Assembly: GCF_030506325.1 (NCBI RefSeq)
Contig: NZ_CP120683.1
Span: 3,733,001-3,797,000, forward strand
Reading direction: 5' to 3'
DNA: 64,000 nucleotides
Origin: Tunicatimonas pelagia
Lineage (GTDB): Bacteria > Bacteroidota > Bacteroidia > Cytophagales > Cyclobacteriaceae
Below the pieces are notes generated by a model. The model was not told the DNA's origin. It did not search any database and saw only the letters and a list, made by a program, of their open reading frames with translations. Each line of letters begins with the position of its first letter. Position 1 is the first letter of the stretch. A program made the translations under genes and the position numbers. Of the stretch, positions 9,004-18,151 are shown piece after piece.

Positions 9004-10059
9004 ATGAATAAGAAAGTTATGTTGAGATTTTTTACGTTTTTGCTATTACTGATACTAAGTTTGGGAGAACTACGGGCGCAAGACCCTCAGTTTACCCAAT
9101 ACTACTCGGCTCCTATTTACCTGAATCCGGCATTTACCGGAGCTACCCGTCAGCATCGGGCGGCCATTAACTATCGTAATCACTGGTCGAGCTTACCTAG
9201 AGCTTTTGTGACCTACGCATTTTCTTACGATTACAACATTAAAGATTCACCCAGCAGTGTTGGATTGATTGCAGTAAATGATCGGGCCGGAACGGCTAGC
9301 TTGCAGTCGACCAGCATTGGAGCAACGTATTCCTACCGCATTCCAATTACGAATGGCTTACAGGCCGTGCCCTCGTTGCAGGTTGGTTACACTATGCAGA
9401 GCTTAGATTATTCTAAGCTGGTTTTTGCTGACCAATTACAGTTTGGTAATCCTAACGCTCCCAGCACCGATCCGGCTTTGCGAAACCTGGAAAATGTCAA
9501 TCACTTCGATTTCGCTACGGGAGTGCTGGTTTACAACAAGCGATTCTGGGGTGGAGTTGCAGTTCATCATCTCAACCGGCCTAACCAGTCTGTGTTAGAA
9601 GAGGAAAGTATGCTACCCATGCGGTTTTCCGTTCACGCTGGTTACAAAATTCCGATTGATCTGGGGCCGTTTCGTAACCGTATGGCTTCCAGTATTAACC
9701 CTTCGTTTCAGTACCGTCAGCAAGGAAGGTTTAATCAGCTAGACGTGGGGTTGAGTTATTTCTACCGGATGCTTATGCTGGGCGTTTGGTACCGAGGCTT
9801 ACCTATTCAGCAGGATATGCCTCGAACCATTAATCACGATGCATTAGCGGTGGCTTTCGGGGTATCTATCAATGGTTTTTCGTTTGGGTACAGCTACGAT
9901 CTTACAGTTTCTAAGCTGGGTCCGGCTTCTTCAGGTGGCTCTCACGAAATATCGTTGGCTCTTCAGTTTTCAACCAAGGCCAAGCCCGGTAAAGTAAGCC
10001 GAAAGGTAAAACAAAACCCTTGTCCGGCCTTTATGCCCAATTATTTATGGAAGCCCTAG
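9004..10059 (+). CDS. PorP/SprF family T9SS-associated outer-membrane protein
   Basis: An outer-membrane protein of the PorP/SprF family, about 351 residues. It has a signal peptide (MNKKVMLRFFTFLLLLILSLGELRAQ), then the family hallmark DPQFTQYYSAPIYLNPAFTG and RNHWSSLP, followed by alternating beta-strand sequence to the end. I prefer the ATG at 9004 because the peptide then starts with the usual lysines; an ATG at 8992 in the same frame would add MVVG. It follows the large PKD protein by only 1-13 bases, so the two form an operon. This arrangement is the classic pairing of a type B T9SS substrate with its surface-anchoring partner. Confidence 0.92.
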   Translation: MNKKVMLRFFTFLLLLILSLGELRAQDPQFTQYYSAPIYLNPAFTGATRQHRAAINYRNHWSSLPRAFVTYAFSYDYNIKDSPSSVGLIAVNDRAGTASLQSTSIGATYSYRIPITNGLQAVPSLQVGYTMQSLDYSKLVFADQLQFGNPNAPSTDPALRNLENVNHFDFATGVLVYNKRFWGGVAVHHLNRPNQSVLEEESMLPMRFSVHAGYKIPIDLGPFRNRMASSINPSFQYRQQGRFNQLDVGLSYFYRMLMLGVWYRGLPIQQDMPRTINHDALAVAFGVSINGFSFGYSYDLTVSKLGPASSGGSHEISLALQFSTKAKPGKVSRKVKQNPCPAFMPNYLWKP

Positions 10060-11132
10060 AACATAATTCCAAAGCTAAAGGCGTTCAGTTCTGGCCCCTT
10101 GCCTTCTACGAAAAGTTCGTTCAGGTCGTAATTTGCGTAAAAGTCAAAGCTACGAAACCCTAGCTGGAACCGTACTCCGTAACGCCAGTTGTTTACGAAG
10201 TAGTTAACCCGGTTCTTTACCCGCTCCCGATCATTGTCTTCTACGAACACGTTTTTATGGCGACTGCCAATTCGGTATCCGGCATAACCACCCATACCGA
10301 TCCGAAAACCAGAATCTTCATCACGATCTAACGGGAACCAACCATCTCGCCTCGCTCGACCAAATTGAAACATGGGTACAAACTGGGCATTCAGGTAGGG
10401 TACGACGAACTTACTCTTGCGAGGGTCAACAACATCAAGGTCTTCAACAAAATCTACTCCATCGTCAGTCTTAATCATGCGAGTGCGGTCGTTTTGGAAC
10501 TTAAAGTTGTACCAGTTTACGTTACCGCCCCACTCCAAATACAGTGGCCCGGCCAGATGCGTGGTGTTGGTAATCCCTAGCGCAATGTTCCAAGCAACCA
10601 GTGGCTTTACCGCGTATAGTTCATCCGTATCGTCAGGGAAATTTCCGTTATTCAAATAATTGTTCAGACCAAAATCGAACATCATAGTAGTAGAAGTACC
10701 GGAGCGACGTCTACGAGAGCGGTCAGAAGAAGAATTACTATTCGAGTTGGAAGAAGAAGTCATTGCATCGCTAGACGACGACCGACCTATCCGCCTCATT
10801 CTGTCCTCGAGCCGTTCTAATTTTTCTTCTAATGATAAGCTTCGTTCATCTTCTTCAAAGTCATACTTCTCTCCGGTTTGGTCTTGTATCTCAATATAAA
10901 CTTTTCCGTCTGATGCCGTATCTTCCGTATGCTCTAAGTCACGCAGTATAGCGTTCATATCGAACTGCTGAAGTAGTTCAACTTCATTACCACCTTCGGA
11001 GATAATCATCACCTCTTCCCCGCTGCCTAAGCGAATGATAATAGTGTCTTGAGCAGTAGGATTGGCCAAAAGAATGGTGGTTCCTAGGGCATAGCTGGTT
11101 AGGGTCAGCAAAATGCTGAATATCGCTTTCAT
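10056..11132 (-). CDS. Predicted outer-membrane beta-barrel protein of an ECF sigma operon
   Basis: A 358-residue exported protein. It has a signal peptide (MKAIFSILLTLTSYALGTTILLA), an acidic periplasmic segment (30-105) with a short coiled coil (LSLEEKLERLEDRMRRIG), and a Ser/Asn/Arg low-complexity linker (about 115-145). A C-terminal barrel-like domain follows, with repeated aromatic beta strands (FDFGLNNYL, LYLEWGGNVNWYNF, RYGVRFQLGFRSFDFYANYDL) and ends in FSFGIMF, a plausible barrel signal with a terminal Phe. It is the last gene of the sigma/anti-sigma operon and is probably controlled by it. Its stop codon interlocks with that of the convergent PorP/SprF gene in the tetramer CTAG (10056-10059). 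The family name is not known to me. Confidence 0.7.
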   Translation of the reverse strand: MKAIFSILLTLTSYALGTTILLANPTAQDTIIIRLGSGEEVMIISEGGNEVELLQQFDMNAILRDLEHTEDTASDGKVYIEIQDQTGEKYDFEEDERSLSLEEKLERLEDRMRRIGRSSSSDAMTSSSNSNSNSSSDRSRRRRSGTSTTMMFDFGLNNYLNNGNFPDDTDELYAVKPLVAWNIALGITNTTHLAGPLYLEWGGNVNWYNFKFQNDRTRMIKTDDGVDFVEDLDVVDPRKSKFVVPYLNAQFVPMFQFGRARRDGWFPLDRDEDSGFRIGMGGYAGYRIGSRHKNVFVEDNDRERVKNRVNYFVNNWRYGVRFQLGFRSFDFYANYDLNELFVEGKGPELNAFSFGIMF

Positions 11133-11173
11133 AAGAATTAAAGTTTAAGTTGGTTAATGAATACTGGCTTCGG

Positions 11174-11878
11174 CTACTCACCAGCCATTGGTTCTCGTTT
11201 GTTGGTAAAGGCTTTGGAAATAATCTCAGATTTAGCCGAGCGTAGCTCCGAAAAGCCTACTCCGCCATATTTTATATCAGCTAAAAAAGCAATAGCTTTT
11301 CTAAGTGGTTTCTTAGGTTCTTCTTCTACACTTTCATCGGCCTTGCCTGATTTGTAAATAATAGTTACGGCTGTTTTCGCTCGAGCCGAAGCGTCAGCAA
11401 TCAGATCAGTCTCGGGTAATTGGTTTACCGTATACTGAGGTTCCTGGGGAGAAGTAGTTTTAACCTTGTCTATACTCGCTAGTCGCTGAACTATTTCTGC
11501 TGTACTTTCTTCGGGGTCTGTTTTTTGAGTAATTACGGTAGTCGCTAATCGTGTTTCAGCTACCGGGGTAGGTTCAATTACTTTTGGTAAATTTTTGGGC
11601 AACGGTTTGGGCATCTTAGCCGTAACTGTCTCCAGTGTTTCTGAGCCTACTTTAGGCAGTTCTATCGCGACAGTATCATTCGTAGTGGTAGGCTGCTGAG
11701 TAAATACAAAGGTCACTCCGGCTAACAGTAAAAAAACTACTGATGCCGCCATCCACCACCAAGCCCCTTTCTTCTTTTTCTGCACTTGGGTTCGCTCGAG
11801 CTTTTCCCAAACTCCCGGTGGTGGGGCTACCGGATGCTGGGACAGCTTTTCTTTAAATAATTTTTCTATATCGTTCAT
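11174..11878 (-). CDS. Probable anti-sigma factor (single-pass membrane protein)
   Basis: A 234-residue protein. The cytoplasmic N-terminus (MNDIEKLFKEKLSQHPVAPP, then VWEKLE) has the P-x-x-VW-x-x-L-E pattern seen in anti-sigma proteins of Bacteroidota. One transmembrane helix follows at about 40-62 (WWWMAASVVFLLLAGVTFVF), and then a Thr/Pro/Glu-rich periplasmic tail. No zinc-binding HxxxCxxC motif is visible, so it is not a ZAS-type anti-sigma. It starts 2 bases after the stop of the ECF sigma factor gene, consistent with a coupled sigma/anti-sigma pair. The assignment rests mainly on context and topology. Confidence 0.62.
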   Translation of the reverse strand: MNDIEKLFKEKLSQHPVAPPPGVWEKLERTQVQKKKKGAWWWMAASVVFLLLAGVTFVFTQQPTTTNDTVAIELPKVGSETLETVTAKMPKPLPKNLPKVIEPTPVAETRLATTVITQKTDPEESTAEIVQRLASIDKVKTTSPQEPQYTVNQLPETDLIADASARAKTAVTIIYKSGKADESVEEEPKKPLRKAIAFLADIKYGGVGFSELRSAKSEIISKAFTNKREPMAGE

Positions 11879-11880
11879 AA

Positions 11881-12447
11881 TTATCCGATTTGATCTTGAT
11901 AAGACGGGTCAATGCGATCAAGCATTTGCCGTAGTAACTGCTTGGCCCGGCTTAGTTGCGACTTAGAAGTGCCCTCGCTGATGTTTAGTTTTTCGGCAAT
12001 TTCGGCGTGAGTGTAGCCTTCAATAGCGTAAAGGTTAAAAACGGTGCGGTAGCCTACGGGCAACTGCTGCACCAAACTTAGCAATTCTTCTGCCTCCAGG
12101 TGGTCGTACGTAGTGGCTGCCGTATCCTTCGCCTCTTCAATATCTACTTCTACCGACATATTTTTGTGCTTGCGTAAGTACATAAGCGCTTCGTTCACCA
12201 CAATGCGGCGCACCCAGCCTTCAAAACTACCTTGCCCAGTATACTGCCGAATGTTGTCAAACACTTTCATAAAACTTTTGAGCAAAACATCCTGAGCACT
12301 ATCGTAATCTTTCACGTAGCGCAAGCTTACCGAAAACATAACGGGCGAAAATCGCTCGTACACCGCTTTCTGCGAACGGTTATCGTTCTTACGTAATCCG
12401 TCAACGAGTGTGTCCAAGGTTCGGCTTTGGTAGATGTTTAATCCCAT
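11881..12447 (-). CDS. ECF-type RNA polymerase sigma factor
   Basis: A 188-residue sigma-70 family factor of the extracytoplasmic-function group. Region 2 is at about 20-90 (RFSPVMFSVSLRYVKDYDSAQDVLLKSF, then FEGWVRRIVVNEALMYLRK). Region 4 is at about 125-175 (LVQQLPVGYRTVFNLYAIEGYTHAEIAEKL, then GTSKSQLSRAKQLLRQML). It directs RNA polymerase to promoters probably including its own operon. Next on the strand are a membrane protein that looks like its anti-sigma factor and an outer-membrane protein, suggesting that an envelope signal releases the sigma factor. Confidence 0.92.
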   Translation of the reverse strand: MGLNIYQSRTLDTLVDGLRKNDNRSQKAVYERFSPVMFSVSLRYVKDYDSAQDVLLKSFMKVFDNIRQYTGQGSFEGWVRRIVVNEALMYLRKHKNMSVEVDIEEAKDTAATTYDHLEAEELLSLVQQLPVGYRTVFNLYAIEGYTHAEIAEKLNISEGTSKSQLSRAKQLLRQMLDRIDPSYQDQIG

Positions 12448-12633
12448 AAGTAATCGGGCATTTCACCGGTAAGATGCAGCAAGTTGAAAGTTGGTTGCGT
12501 AGCAATTTACATTTTTTCGCATCTGTAGTTAAATTAGCAGTTCTGAGTCTACCCACTTTGTCAAGACAACTCCAAACTCAGAACTCAAAACCCGTTAACA
12601 CTCTAACCCTTCGTACTATAACACCTAAGAAAT

Positions 12634-13659
12634 ATGATTGATCTACGCAGCGATACCGTAACCCGCCCAACTCCGGCTATGCTGGAAGTCATGATGCAGG
12701 CCGAAGTAGGCGACGATGTTTTTGGGGAAGACCCCACGGTGCAGAGGTTAGAAAAGAAGACCGCCCGTATTTTTGGCATGGAAGCAGGCTTGTTTTGCCC
12801 CTCGGGTACCATGACCAACCAGATTGCAATTCGGGTGCAGACTCAACCCCAGCAGGAAGTAATCTGCGACCGTAACGCCCACGTTTATCTGTACGAAGGC
12901 GGTGGTCTTGCCTACAACTCTATGGTATCGGTACGGCTGTTATCAGGTGAGCGAGGTATCCTTAGTGCTGAAATGGTTGAAGCTAATATTAACCCAGACG
13001 ATATTCACTTTCCACCTACCAGTTTGGTTGCACTGGAAAATACGATGAACAAGGGGGGGGGAGCTTGTTACCCTCTAAATCAAATTGAATTGATTGCGAA
13101 CGTTTGCCAGAAGCACTCGCTGGCTCTGCACCTGGATGGGGCGCGGGTGTTTAATGCGTTGGTGGCTACCGGTGATAATCCGGCCGAATACGGTAAGCAC
13201 TTTACTTCTATTTCAGTTTGCCTATCTAAAGGATTGGGTGCTCCGGTGGGGTCAGTGTTGGTTGGTAGCCGGGAGCTGATTAAGCAAGCCCGGCGGGTTC
13301 GAAAAGTATTGGGTGGGGGAATGCGACAAGCGGGTTACTTAGCGGCAGCGGGCATCTACGCCCTAGACCATCATATAGGGCGGTTGGCAGAAGATCATCG
13401 GCGAGCAAAACTATTGGCTGAAGCCTTGCAAGCGCATAGTTACGTAGATTCGGTGCTTCCGGTAGAGACCAACATCGTGATTGCTACTTTACGAGATGTT
13501 GACCCTGCACAGTTTCTCGCTCAGTTAGAAGCGCAGGGAGTCCGGGCGGTTCCGTTTGGAAAGAAGGATGTTCGCTTTGTTACGCATCTGGATTTTTCGG
13601 ATGAGCAACTGGGCGCAGTAGCTGACGTACTAAAAAAAGTAAACCGACAATCCGCATAG
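12634..13659 (+). CDS. Low-specificity L-threonine aldolase (PLP-dependent)
   Basis: A PLP-dependent aldolase that splits threonine or allo-threonine into glycine and acetaldehyde. The 341-residue length matches the family. The N-terminus [17 protein letters not shown] is the family signature, followed by [11 protein letters not shown]. The cofactor region shows [11 protein letters not shown] (Asp binding the pyridine nitrogen), and the Schiff-base lysine lies in [12 protein letters not shown] near residue 199. The neighbours are unrelated, so it is probably transcribed alone. A 9-bp inverted repeat (GTTCTGAGT/ACTCAGAAC, 12540-12584) lies in the divergent promoter region shared with the sigma factor gene. 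Confidence 0.93.
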   Translation: MIDLRSDTVTRPTPAMLEVMMQAEVGDDVFGEDPTVQRLEKKTARIFGMEAGLFCPSGTMTNQIAIRVQTQPQQEVICDRNAHVYLYEGGGLAYNSMVSVRLLSGERGILSAEMVEANINPDDIHFPPTSLVALENTMNKGGGACYPLNQIELIANVCQKHSLALHLDGARVFNALVATGDNPAEYGKHFTSISVCLSKGLGAPVGSVLVGSRELIKQARRVRKVLGGGMRQAGYLAAAGIYALDHHIGRLAEDHRRAKLLAEALQAHSYVDSVLPVETNIVIATLRDVDPAQFLAQLEAQGVRAVPFGKKDVRFVTHLDFSDEQLGAVADVLKKVNRQSA

Positions 13660-13904
13660 CCAACTGCCGGTCTGGTACAGGTTCTCCGGCAGAAAGTATT
13701 TTCTGCCAAAAGAACACTTACACGATCTTATTGTATTGACTCTGGTTTGCCAAAAATGGTTGTAAACGACTTACCATTTTTTAAAAGTAGCAGAATACGG
13801 AGATTCATACTTCGAGAAAGTGATGAATCAGCTACTCGATCACGAGTAGCTAGAATACAAATCGCGAGTTAGAAGGTGGATTTGACATTAACTAAACCTA
13901 CACC

Positions 13905-14432
13905 ATGAAATCGATTGCCGTTATTTACTGCTGTCTCTTACTAATAAGTTGTACCAATCAATCAGAGACCAGCCTGACTAAAACAATTTTGCTGGAAGAA
14001 GTTAAAAACAATCATACCACTGCTGACTGGTACGTACCTCTGCGTACGGCGGTTACTGGACTGACTGCGGAGCAAGCCGACTGGAAAGATAGTGTTGGTA
14101 CGCACTCCATTCGGGAATTGCTCTCACACGTGCTTTTTTGGAATGAGAAGATACTAAGGGCTTATCGGGGCGAGCCTGCCCTGAGCTTTAACGGTGACAA
14201 TGAATCTACCTTTACTAAGCTAGATAATGTGGACTGGAAAGAAGCGATAAATAGACTAGATAGCGTTCAAATACAGTGGGAACAAGCAGTGGCGCAGGCT
14301 ACGGAGCAGCAATTAAAAGACGGAGGCTCCGAGATTGCCAGTATGCTCTCGCACATGGCCTACCATACCGGCCAAATTGTATACATCAGAAAGAGGAATG
14401 GTTGGTGGAAGTCGGCTCAGGGAGTAGAATGA
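13905..14432 (+). CDS. DinB-fold (DfsB-like four-helix) lipoprotein
   Basis: A 175-residue protein with a lipoprotein signal (LLLISC, Cys at 16), followed by a DinB-like four-helix bundle. Visible family features are DWYVPLRTAVTGLTAEQADW, a metal-type histidine in IRELLSHVLFWNEKILRAY, and a C-terminal MLSHMAYHTGQIVYIRKRNGWW; these three histidine regions form the metal site in DinB/YfiT proteins. The reaction is unknown; some relatives are thiol-dependent S-transferases. Being anchored in the envelope as a lipoprotein is unusual for this normally cytoplasmic fold. It has no clear operon partner. Confidence 0.8.
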   Translation: MKSIAVIYCCLLLISCTNQSETSLTKTILLEEVKNNHTTADWYVPLRTAVTGLTAEQADWKDSVGTHSIRELLSHVLFWNEKILRAYRGEPALSFNGDNESTFTKLDNVDWKEAINRLDSVQIQWEQAVAQATEQQLKDGGSEIASMLSHMAYHTGQIVYIRKRNGWWKSAQGVE

Positions 14433-14466
14433 TTTTGAGCAACTGTGATGTTCCATCCATTTTAGT

Positions 14467-15375
14467 TTATTTCATCCCTCGCACCTTCATATCTAATATA
14501 TACAAGGATTTCATGGCGGTGATGAAAAGTTTTTTACGGTCTTTCCCGCCGAAGCAAACATTGGCCGTCCAACCTTCGGGCACCGGAATCTGCTCAATCT
14601 GCTCACCCTGAGGATTGAATACGGTCACGCCTTCTTTTCCGGTTAAGTAAAGGTTTCCCCGCTCATCCAGCGTCATTCCATCCGATCCCATTTCCACAAA
14701 TAGCTGGCGATTGCCAATGTTGCCGTCAGCTTTAATCTGGTAGCGGTAGGTTTTGCTATCATTAATATCCGCTACGTACAGTAGATTACCATCAGCCGTA
14801 CCTACAATTCCGTTGGGACGCACTAAGTCAGTAGCCGCAACCGTCAGTTCCGACTGATTGGGTGGTAAGTAGTACACGTTTTCTTGCTCAATTTCTTTTT
14901 CATTCCGCTCCCAGTAATCTCGCTTGTAGAAGGGATCGGTAAAGTAAATTCCTCCGTTGGGGTGCGCCCATACATCGTTGGGTCCGTTGAGTTTCTTACC
15001 TCGGTAGTTATCAACCAGTATGGTTACTTCCTTATTTTCATCTATTCGCCACAGTTCATTCTGTTCATCGGCACAAGCCAATAGGCGGCCTTCTGGGTCA
15101 AAGTACAGGCCATTGGCCCGTCCGGCACCCTTCATAAATACGGAAAGCGTGCCATCCGTAGACCACTTCATAATCTGATCGTTGGGCTGATCGGTGAAGT
15201 ATACGTTTCCCTGCTGGTCGGCAGTGGGACCTTCGGTAAATGTAAACTTGGAAGATACTTGCTGCAACGTAGCACCGTCAGCGATTAATTCGCTTATCGG
15301 CTTTGGGTTAGATTGGGTAAAAGACTTATAAAAAATCAGAAAAGTAAAAGAGGCAAGTAGCAGCAGGCTTCGCAC
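14467..15375 (-). CDS. Secreted SMP-30/gluconolactonase-like beta-propeller protein
   Basis: A 302-residue exported protein: signal peptide (MRSLLLLASFTFLIFYKSFTQS), then a six-bladed propeller of the SMP-30/gluconolactonase/LRE family. Family landmarks are FTEGPTADQQGNVYFTD (metal-binding Glu), NGPNDVWAHPNGGIYFTDPFY, RPNGIVGTADGNLLYVAD and DGMTLDERGNLYLTG (the usual Asp and Asn ligands), ending with VCFGGKDRKKLFITA. It probably hydrolyses a sugar lactone or a related ester in the periplasm; the substrate is not predictable. It is convergent with the DinB-fold lipoprotein gene. Confidence 0.88.
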   Translation of the reverse strand: MRSLLLLASFTFLIFYKSFTQSNPKPISELIADGATLQQVSSKFTFTEGPTADQQGNVYFTDQPNDQIMKWSTDGTLSVFMKGAGRANGLYFDPEGRLLACADEQNELWRIDENKEVTILVDNYRGKKLNGPNDVWAHPNGGIYFTDPFYKRDYWERNEKEIEQENVYYLPPNQSELTVAATDLVRPNGIVGTADGNLLYVADINDSKTYRYQIKADGNIGNRQLFVEMGSDGMTLDERGNLYLTGKEGVTVFNPQGEQIEQIPVPEGWTANVCFGGKDRKKLFITAMKSLYILDMKVRGMK

Positions 15376-15602
15376 AGTGAAATGGTTTTTGGTAGTAGTG
15401 CGATAAATATAAGGTAAGTTAATTACAATTTCTTACCTAGCCTCCGACTGATCTTGACTGATAGATTAGTAACCCCACCGTTCGTCGAGGGAAAGTGGCG
15501 ATAGGTCTAATAATTTCATTACCCAAAACATTTGAACTTGGTAGACTATTGTAATTATAATCGTTTAAGAAAAGTAAGGTAATAGTTAAACATAAACCAA
15601 AA

Positions 15603-17933
15603 ATGTCTTTATATAAATATTTTTTAATCTTTAGTTTATTAGGTCTACTAGTTACGCAAGCCCAAGCGCAACATCAGATCAGTGGTAGCATTGTTGATGG
15701 TGAATCGGGAGAACCAGTCTCATTTGCCAATGTTGCCCTGTACCCGGAAGACGAAGAAAGCGTACTGCAAGGAGCAATCTCCAATGTGAAGGGTAAGTTT
15801 TTTCTACAGAATGTTCCTGCCGGAAAGTACAATCTGGAGATAAAGTTTGTTGGGTACCAAGCTTATGAAATATCGGGACTAGAGGCTACTCAGCCCATAG
15901 AATTGGGTACTATTGAGATGAGCCGATCAGTACAAGAATTAGACGAAGTAGTGGTGAAAGGCAAAGCAGTTTCCAAACCAGTAGAAACTACGCTAGAGGG
16001 AATGGTAGTACGACCGGAGCAAAATCTGTCTAACTTGGGTGGAAGTGCCTTGGACGTTTTACGGAATACTCCCTCAATTATTGTGGGGCAAGACGGGGGA
16101 ATAACCATTCGGGGTAGTAACTCACCTAATATTTTAATCAATGGGCGCAACTCCGCAATCGCTAGCGATTTAGCGCAACTGCCCGCCAGTGCCATCAAGA
16201 ACATCAATATTATTACCAACCCCAATGCCAAGTACGATGCCGAAGGTACCGGTGGGGTTATCAACATTCAGTTGAAAAAAGGCAGCCAACCGGGTACGCA
16301 CGGTAAAATGGAGCTTACCCTGGGCAACCGTTACCGGGTGAATGCTTCGGCCCGCATTAATCGGCAGGGGGAAAAGACCAACGCTTTTGGCGGTTATAAT
16401 TATCGCCGTTCGCCCGGTATTGCCCGTAGTTCAGTCATCCGCGAAACCTTCGGCAACGATCCCCAAACGCTGCGTCAGGAGCGGGACATCGATCGTTTTG
16501 AAGAGAGTCATACCATCAACTATGGCCTCGATTACTACTTCCCAAACAGTACGCTTAGTTACGAAGGAGTGCTAGAGATAGAAGGCGAAAACGATAGCGA
16601 GGTAACTACCAGCCGCCTGACCAATGCCCGGGGCGAACAATTACTGTACAATGTGCGAGATAATACGGAAACCGGGGAGGATTTTGCCATAGACAACGCC
16701 TTAACCTACCAACGACAGTACCAGCGCAAAGGGCAAGACTTAAGAATATCTGTCAGTCACTCCTACCGCAACGGTTACGAAACCCAGGATGCGACTACTA
16801 CTTCCCTAGATGACTCGGAGATACTACCTAGCCGACAGCGGGCAACTGACGATGGTCGTAGCCACGTTTCGGTCGGACAGTTAGACTACACTCGTCCGTT
16901 TGATAACAACAATAAGTTGGAAGTCGGGGCCAAAACCATTTTGCGTTCGTCTGATTCGGACTTTATCTTTGAGAACGTAGACCCGGCTACTGAAGAGTGG
17001 GTGAATGATTTGGAGGTGAGCAACCGCTTTTTGTACGGCGAACAAGTGTACGCTGCCTACGGAATCTACGGTCAAACGTTAGGCAACTGGGAGCTGTCCG
17101 CCGGAAGTCGCCTGGAATATACCCGTATTGATACCGAGTTGGAAACCACCGGAGAGGAAAACGATCAACGGTACTTAGATATTTTTCCCAGTGCTAAGGC
17201 ACTGTACAAGCTGAACGATCAGCATACCTTCAAGTTTACCTACAGCCGCCGTATTGACCGGCCCAGCTCTTGGCGTCTCAACCCATTCCCCGATATTGCC
17301 GATACGTTGAACGTTCGCTTGGGTAACCCAGCTCTGCAGCCGGAGTATATTCAGTCGCTGGAACTGGGGCATAAGATGACTTTACCTAGAACCGATTTAA
17401 CTTCTAACCTATTTTACCGTCGTACCAACGGCTTGGTAGATTGGCTGGTCAACGTAGACGAAAATGGAGTATCCACCCGCCGACCAGAGAACCTAGCTAG
17501 TGGCACAGTCTACGGACTGGAACTTATTACCACCAGTCAGATTAACGATTGGTGGGACATCAACGGAAGCATATCTTTCTTTCGCGCTCTCATCGACGGA
17601 ACCAATCTGGATAGTGATTTTACCAACGATGCCTTTGCCTGGAATGCTAAGTTTACCAGTAGTTTTGCGCTTCCGGCTGACATCAACATGCAACTGGTTG
17701 GTAACTACGAAGCTCCCGAAGCCGAAGCCCAAGGCTTTGATGATGCCCGCTACTATGCCGACCTGAGTTTTCAGCGAAAATTCAACGATAAAAGCCAGGT
17801 GAGTCTGAGCATCCGCGATATTTTCAATACGTATCAATTTGGCAGCGAAGCTTTAACCGACGAGTTTCGCCAATACTTCGTCTACAAGCGTGACTCTCGC
17901 CAAGTGTACGTTACCTACAGCTATACATTCTAA
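15603..17933 (+). CDS. TonB-dependent-receptor-like outer-membrane protein (OMP_b-brl_3 type)
   Basis: A 776-residue outer-membrane protein. It has a signal peptide (ending QAQAQ), then a carboxypeptidase-regulatory-like domain at about 25-100 (ISGSIVDGESGEPVSFANVALYP, FVGYQAYEISG). A plug domain follows at about 130-225 (LDVLRNTPSIIVGQDGGITIRG, IKNINIITNPNAKYDAEGTGGVINI), and a C-terminal barrel ending in YVTYSYTF with a terminal Phe. The plug wording (NPNAKYDAEG) is typical of the OMP_b-brl_3 branch rather than SusC. No SusD gene is adjacent. The ligand is unknown; peptide or metal-complex uptake is possible. Confidence 0.9.
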   Translation: MSLYKYFLIFSLLGLLVTQAQAQHQISGSIVDGESGEPVSFANVALYPEDEESVLQGAISNVKGKFFLQNVPAGKYNLEIKFVGYQAYEISGLEATQPIELGTIEMSRSVQELDEVVVKGKAVSKPVETTLEGMVVRPEQNLSNLGGSALDVLRNTPSIIVGQDGGITIRGSNSPNILINGRNSAIASDLAQLPASAIKNINIITNPNAKYDAEGTGGVINIQLKKGSQPGTHGKMELTLGNRYRVNASARINRQGEKTNAFGGYNYRRSPGIARSSVIRETFGNDPQTLRQERDIDRFEESHTINYGLDYYFPNSTLSYEGVLEIEGENDSEVTTSRLTNARGEQLLYNVRDNTETGEDFAIDNALTYQRQYQRKGQDLRISVSHSYRNGYETQDATTTSLDDSEILPSRQRATDDGRSHVSVGQLDYTRPFDNNNKLEVGAKTILRSSDSDFIFENVDPATEEWVNDLEVSNRFLYGEQVYAAYGIYGQTLGNWELSAGSRLEYTRIDTELETTGEENDQRYLDIFPSAKALYKLNDQHTFKFTYSRRIDRPSSWRLNPFPDIADTLNVRLGNPALQPEYIQSLELGHKMTLPRTDLTSNLFYRRTNGLVDWLVNVDENGVSTRRPENLASGTVYGLELITTSQINDWWDINGSISFFRALIDGTNLDSDFTNDAFAWNAKFTSSFALPADINMQLVGNYEAPEAEAQGFDDARYYADLSFQRKFNDKSQVSLSIRDIFNTYQFGSEALTDEFRQYFVYKRDSRQVYVTYSYTF

Positions 17934-18151
17934 CAGTTGAATTGGATAGCAATCAACCCAAGCGACTGTGTTGAACCTGACAGTCCTGCCACCGATTTTA
18001 GGAGTTTGTCTTGTTCATCACTGATTATCAAACCCGACTTAGTATATTGCCGGAAAATGTAGGTTTTAGGAATTTATAACTGCCGGAGTTCTTGTCATAA
18101 TTAGAACATTAAGTACCAATCCCTAGAGCCCGATACCAATTTTCAGATACT

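Noticed and set aside
12540-12584. A 9-bp inverted repeat (GTTCTGAGT/ACTCAGAAC) as a regulator site
   Set aside because: The region is wordy low-complexity DNA of the kind seen in other gaps; there is no additional support for regulation.
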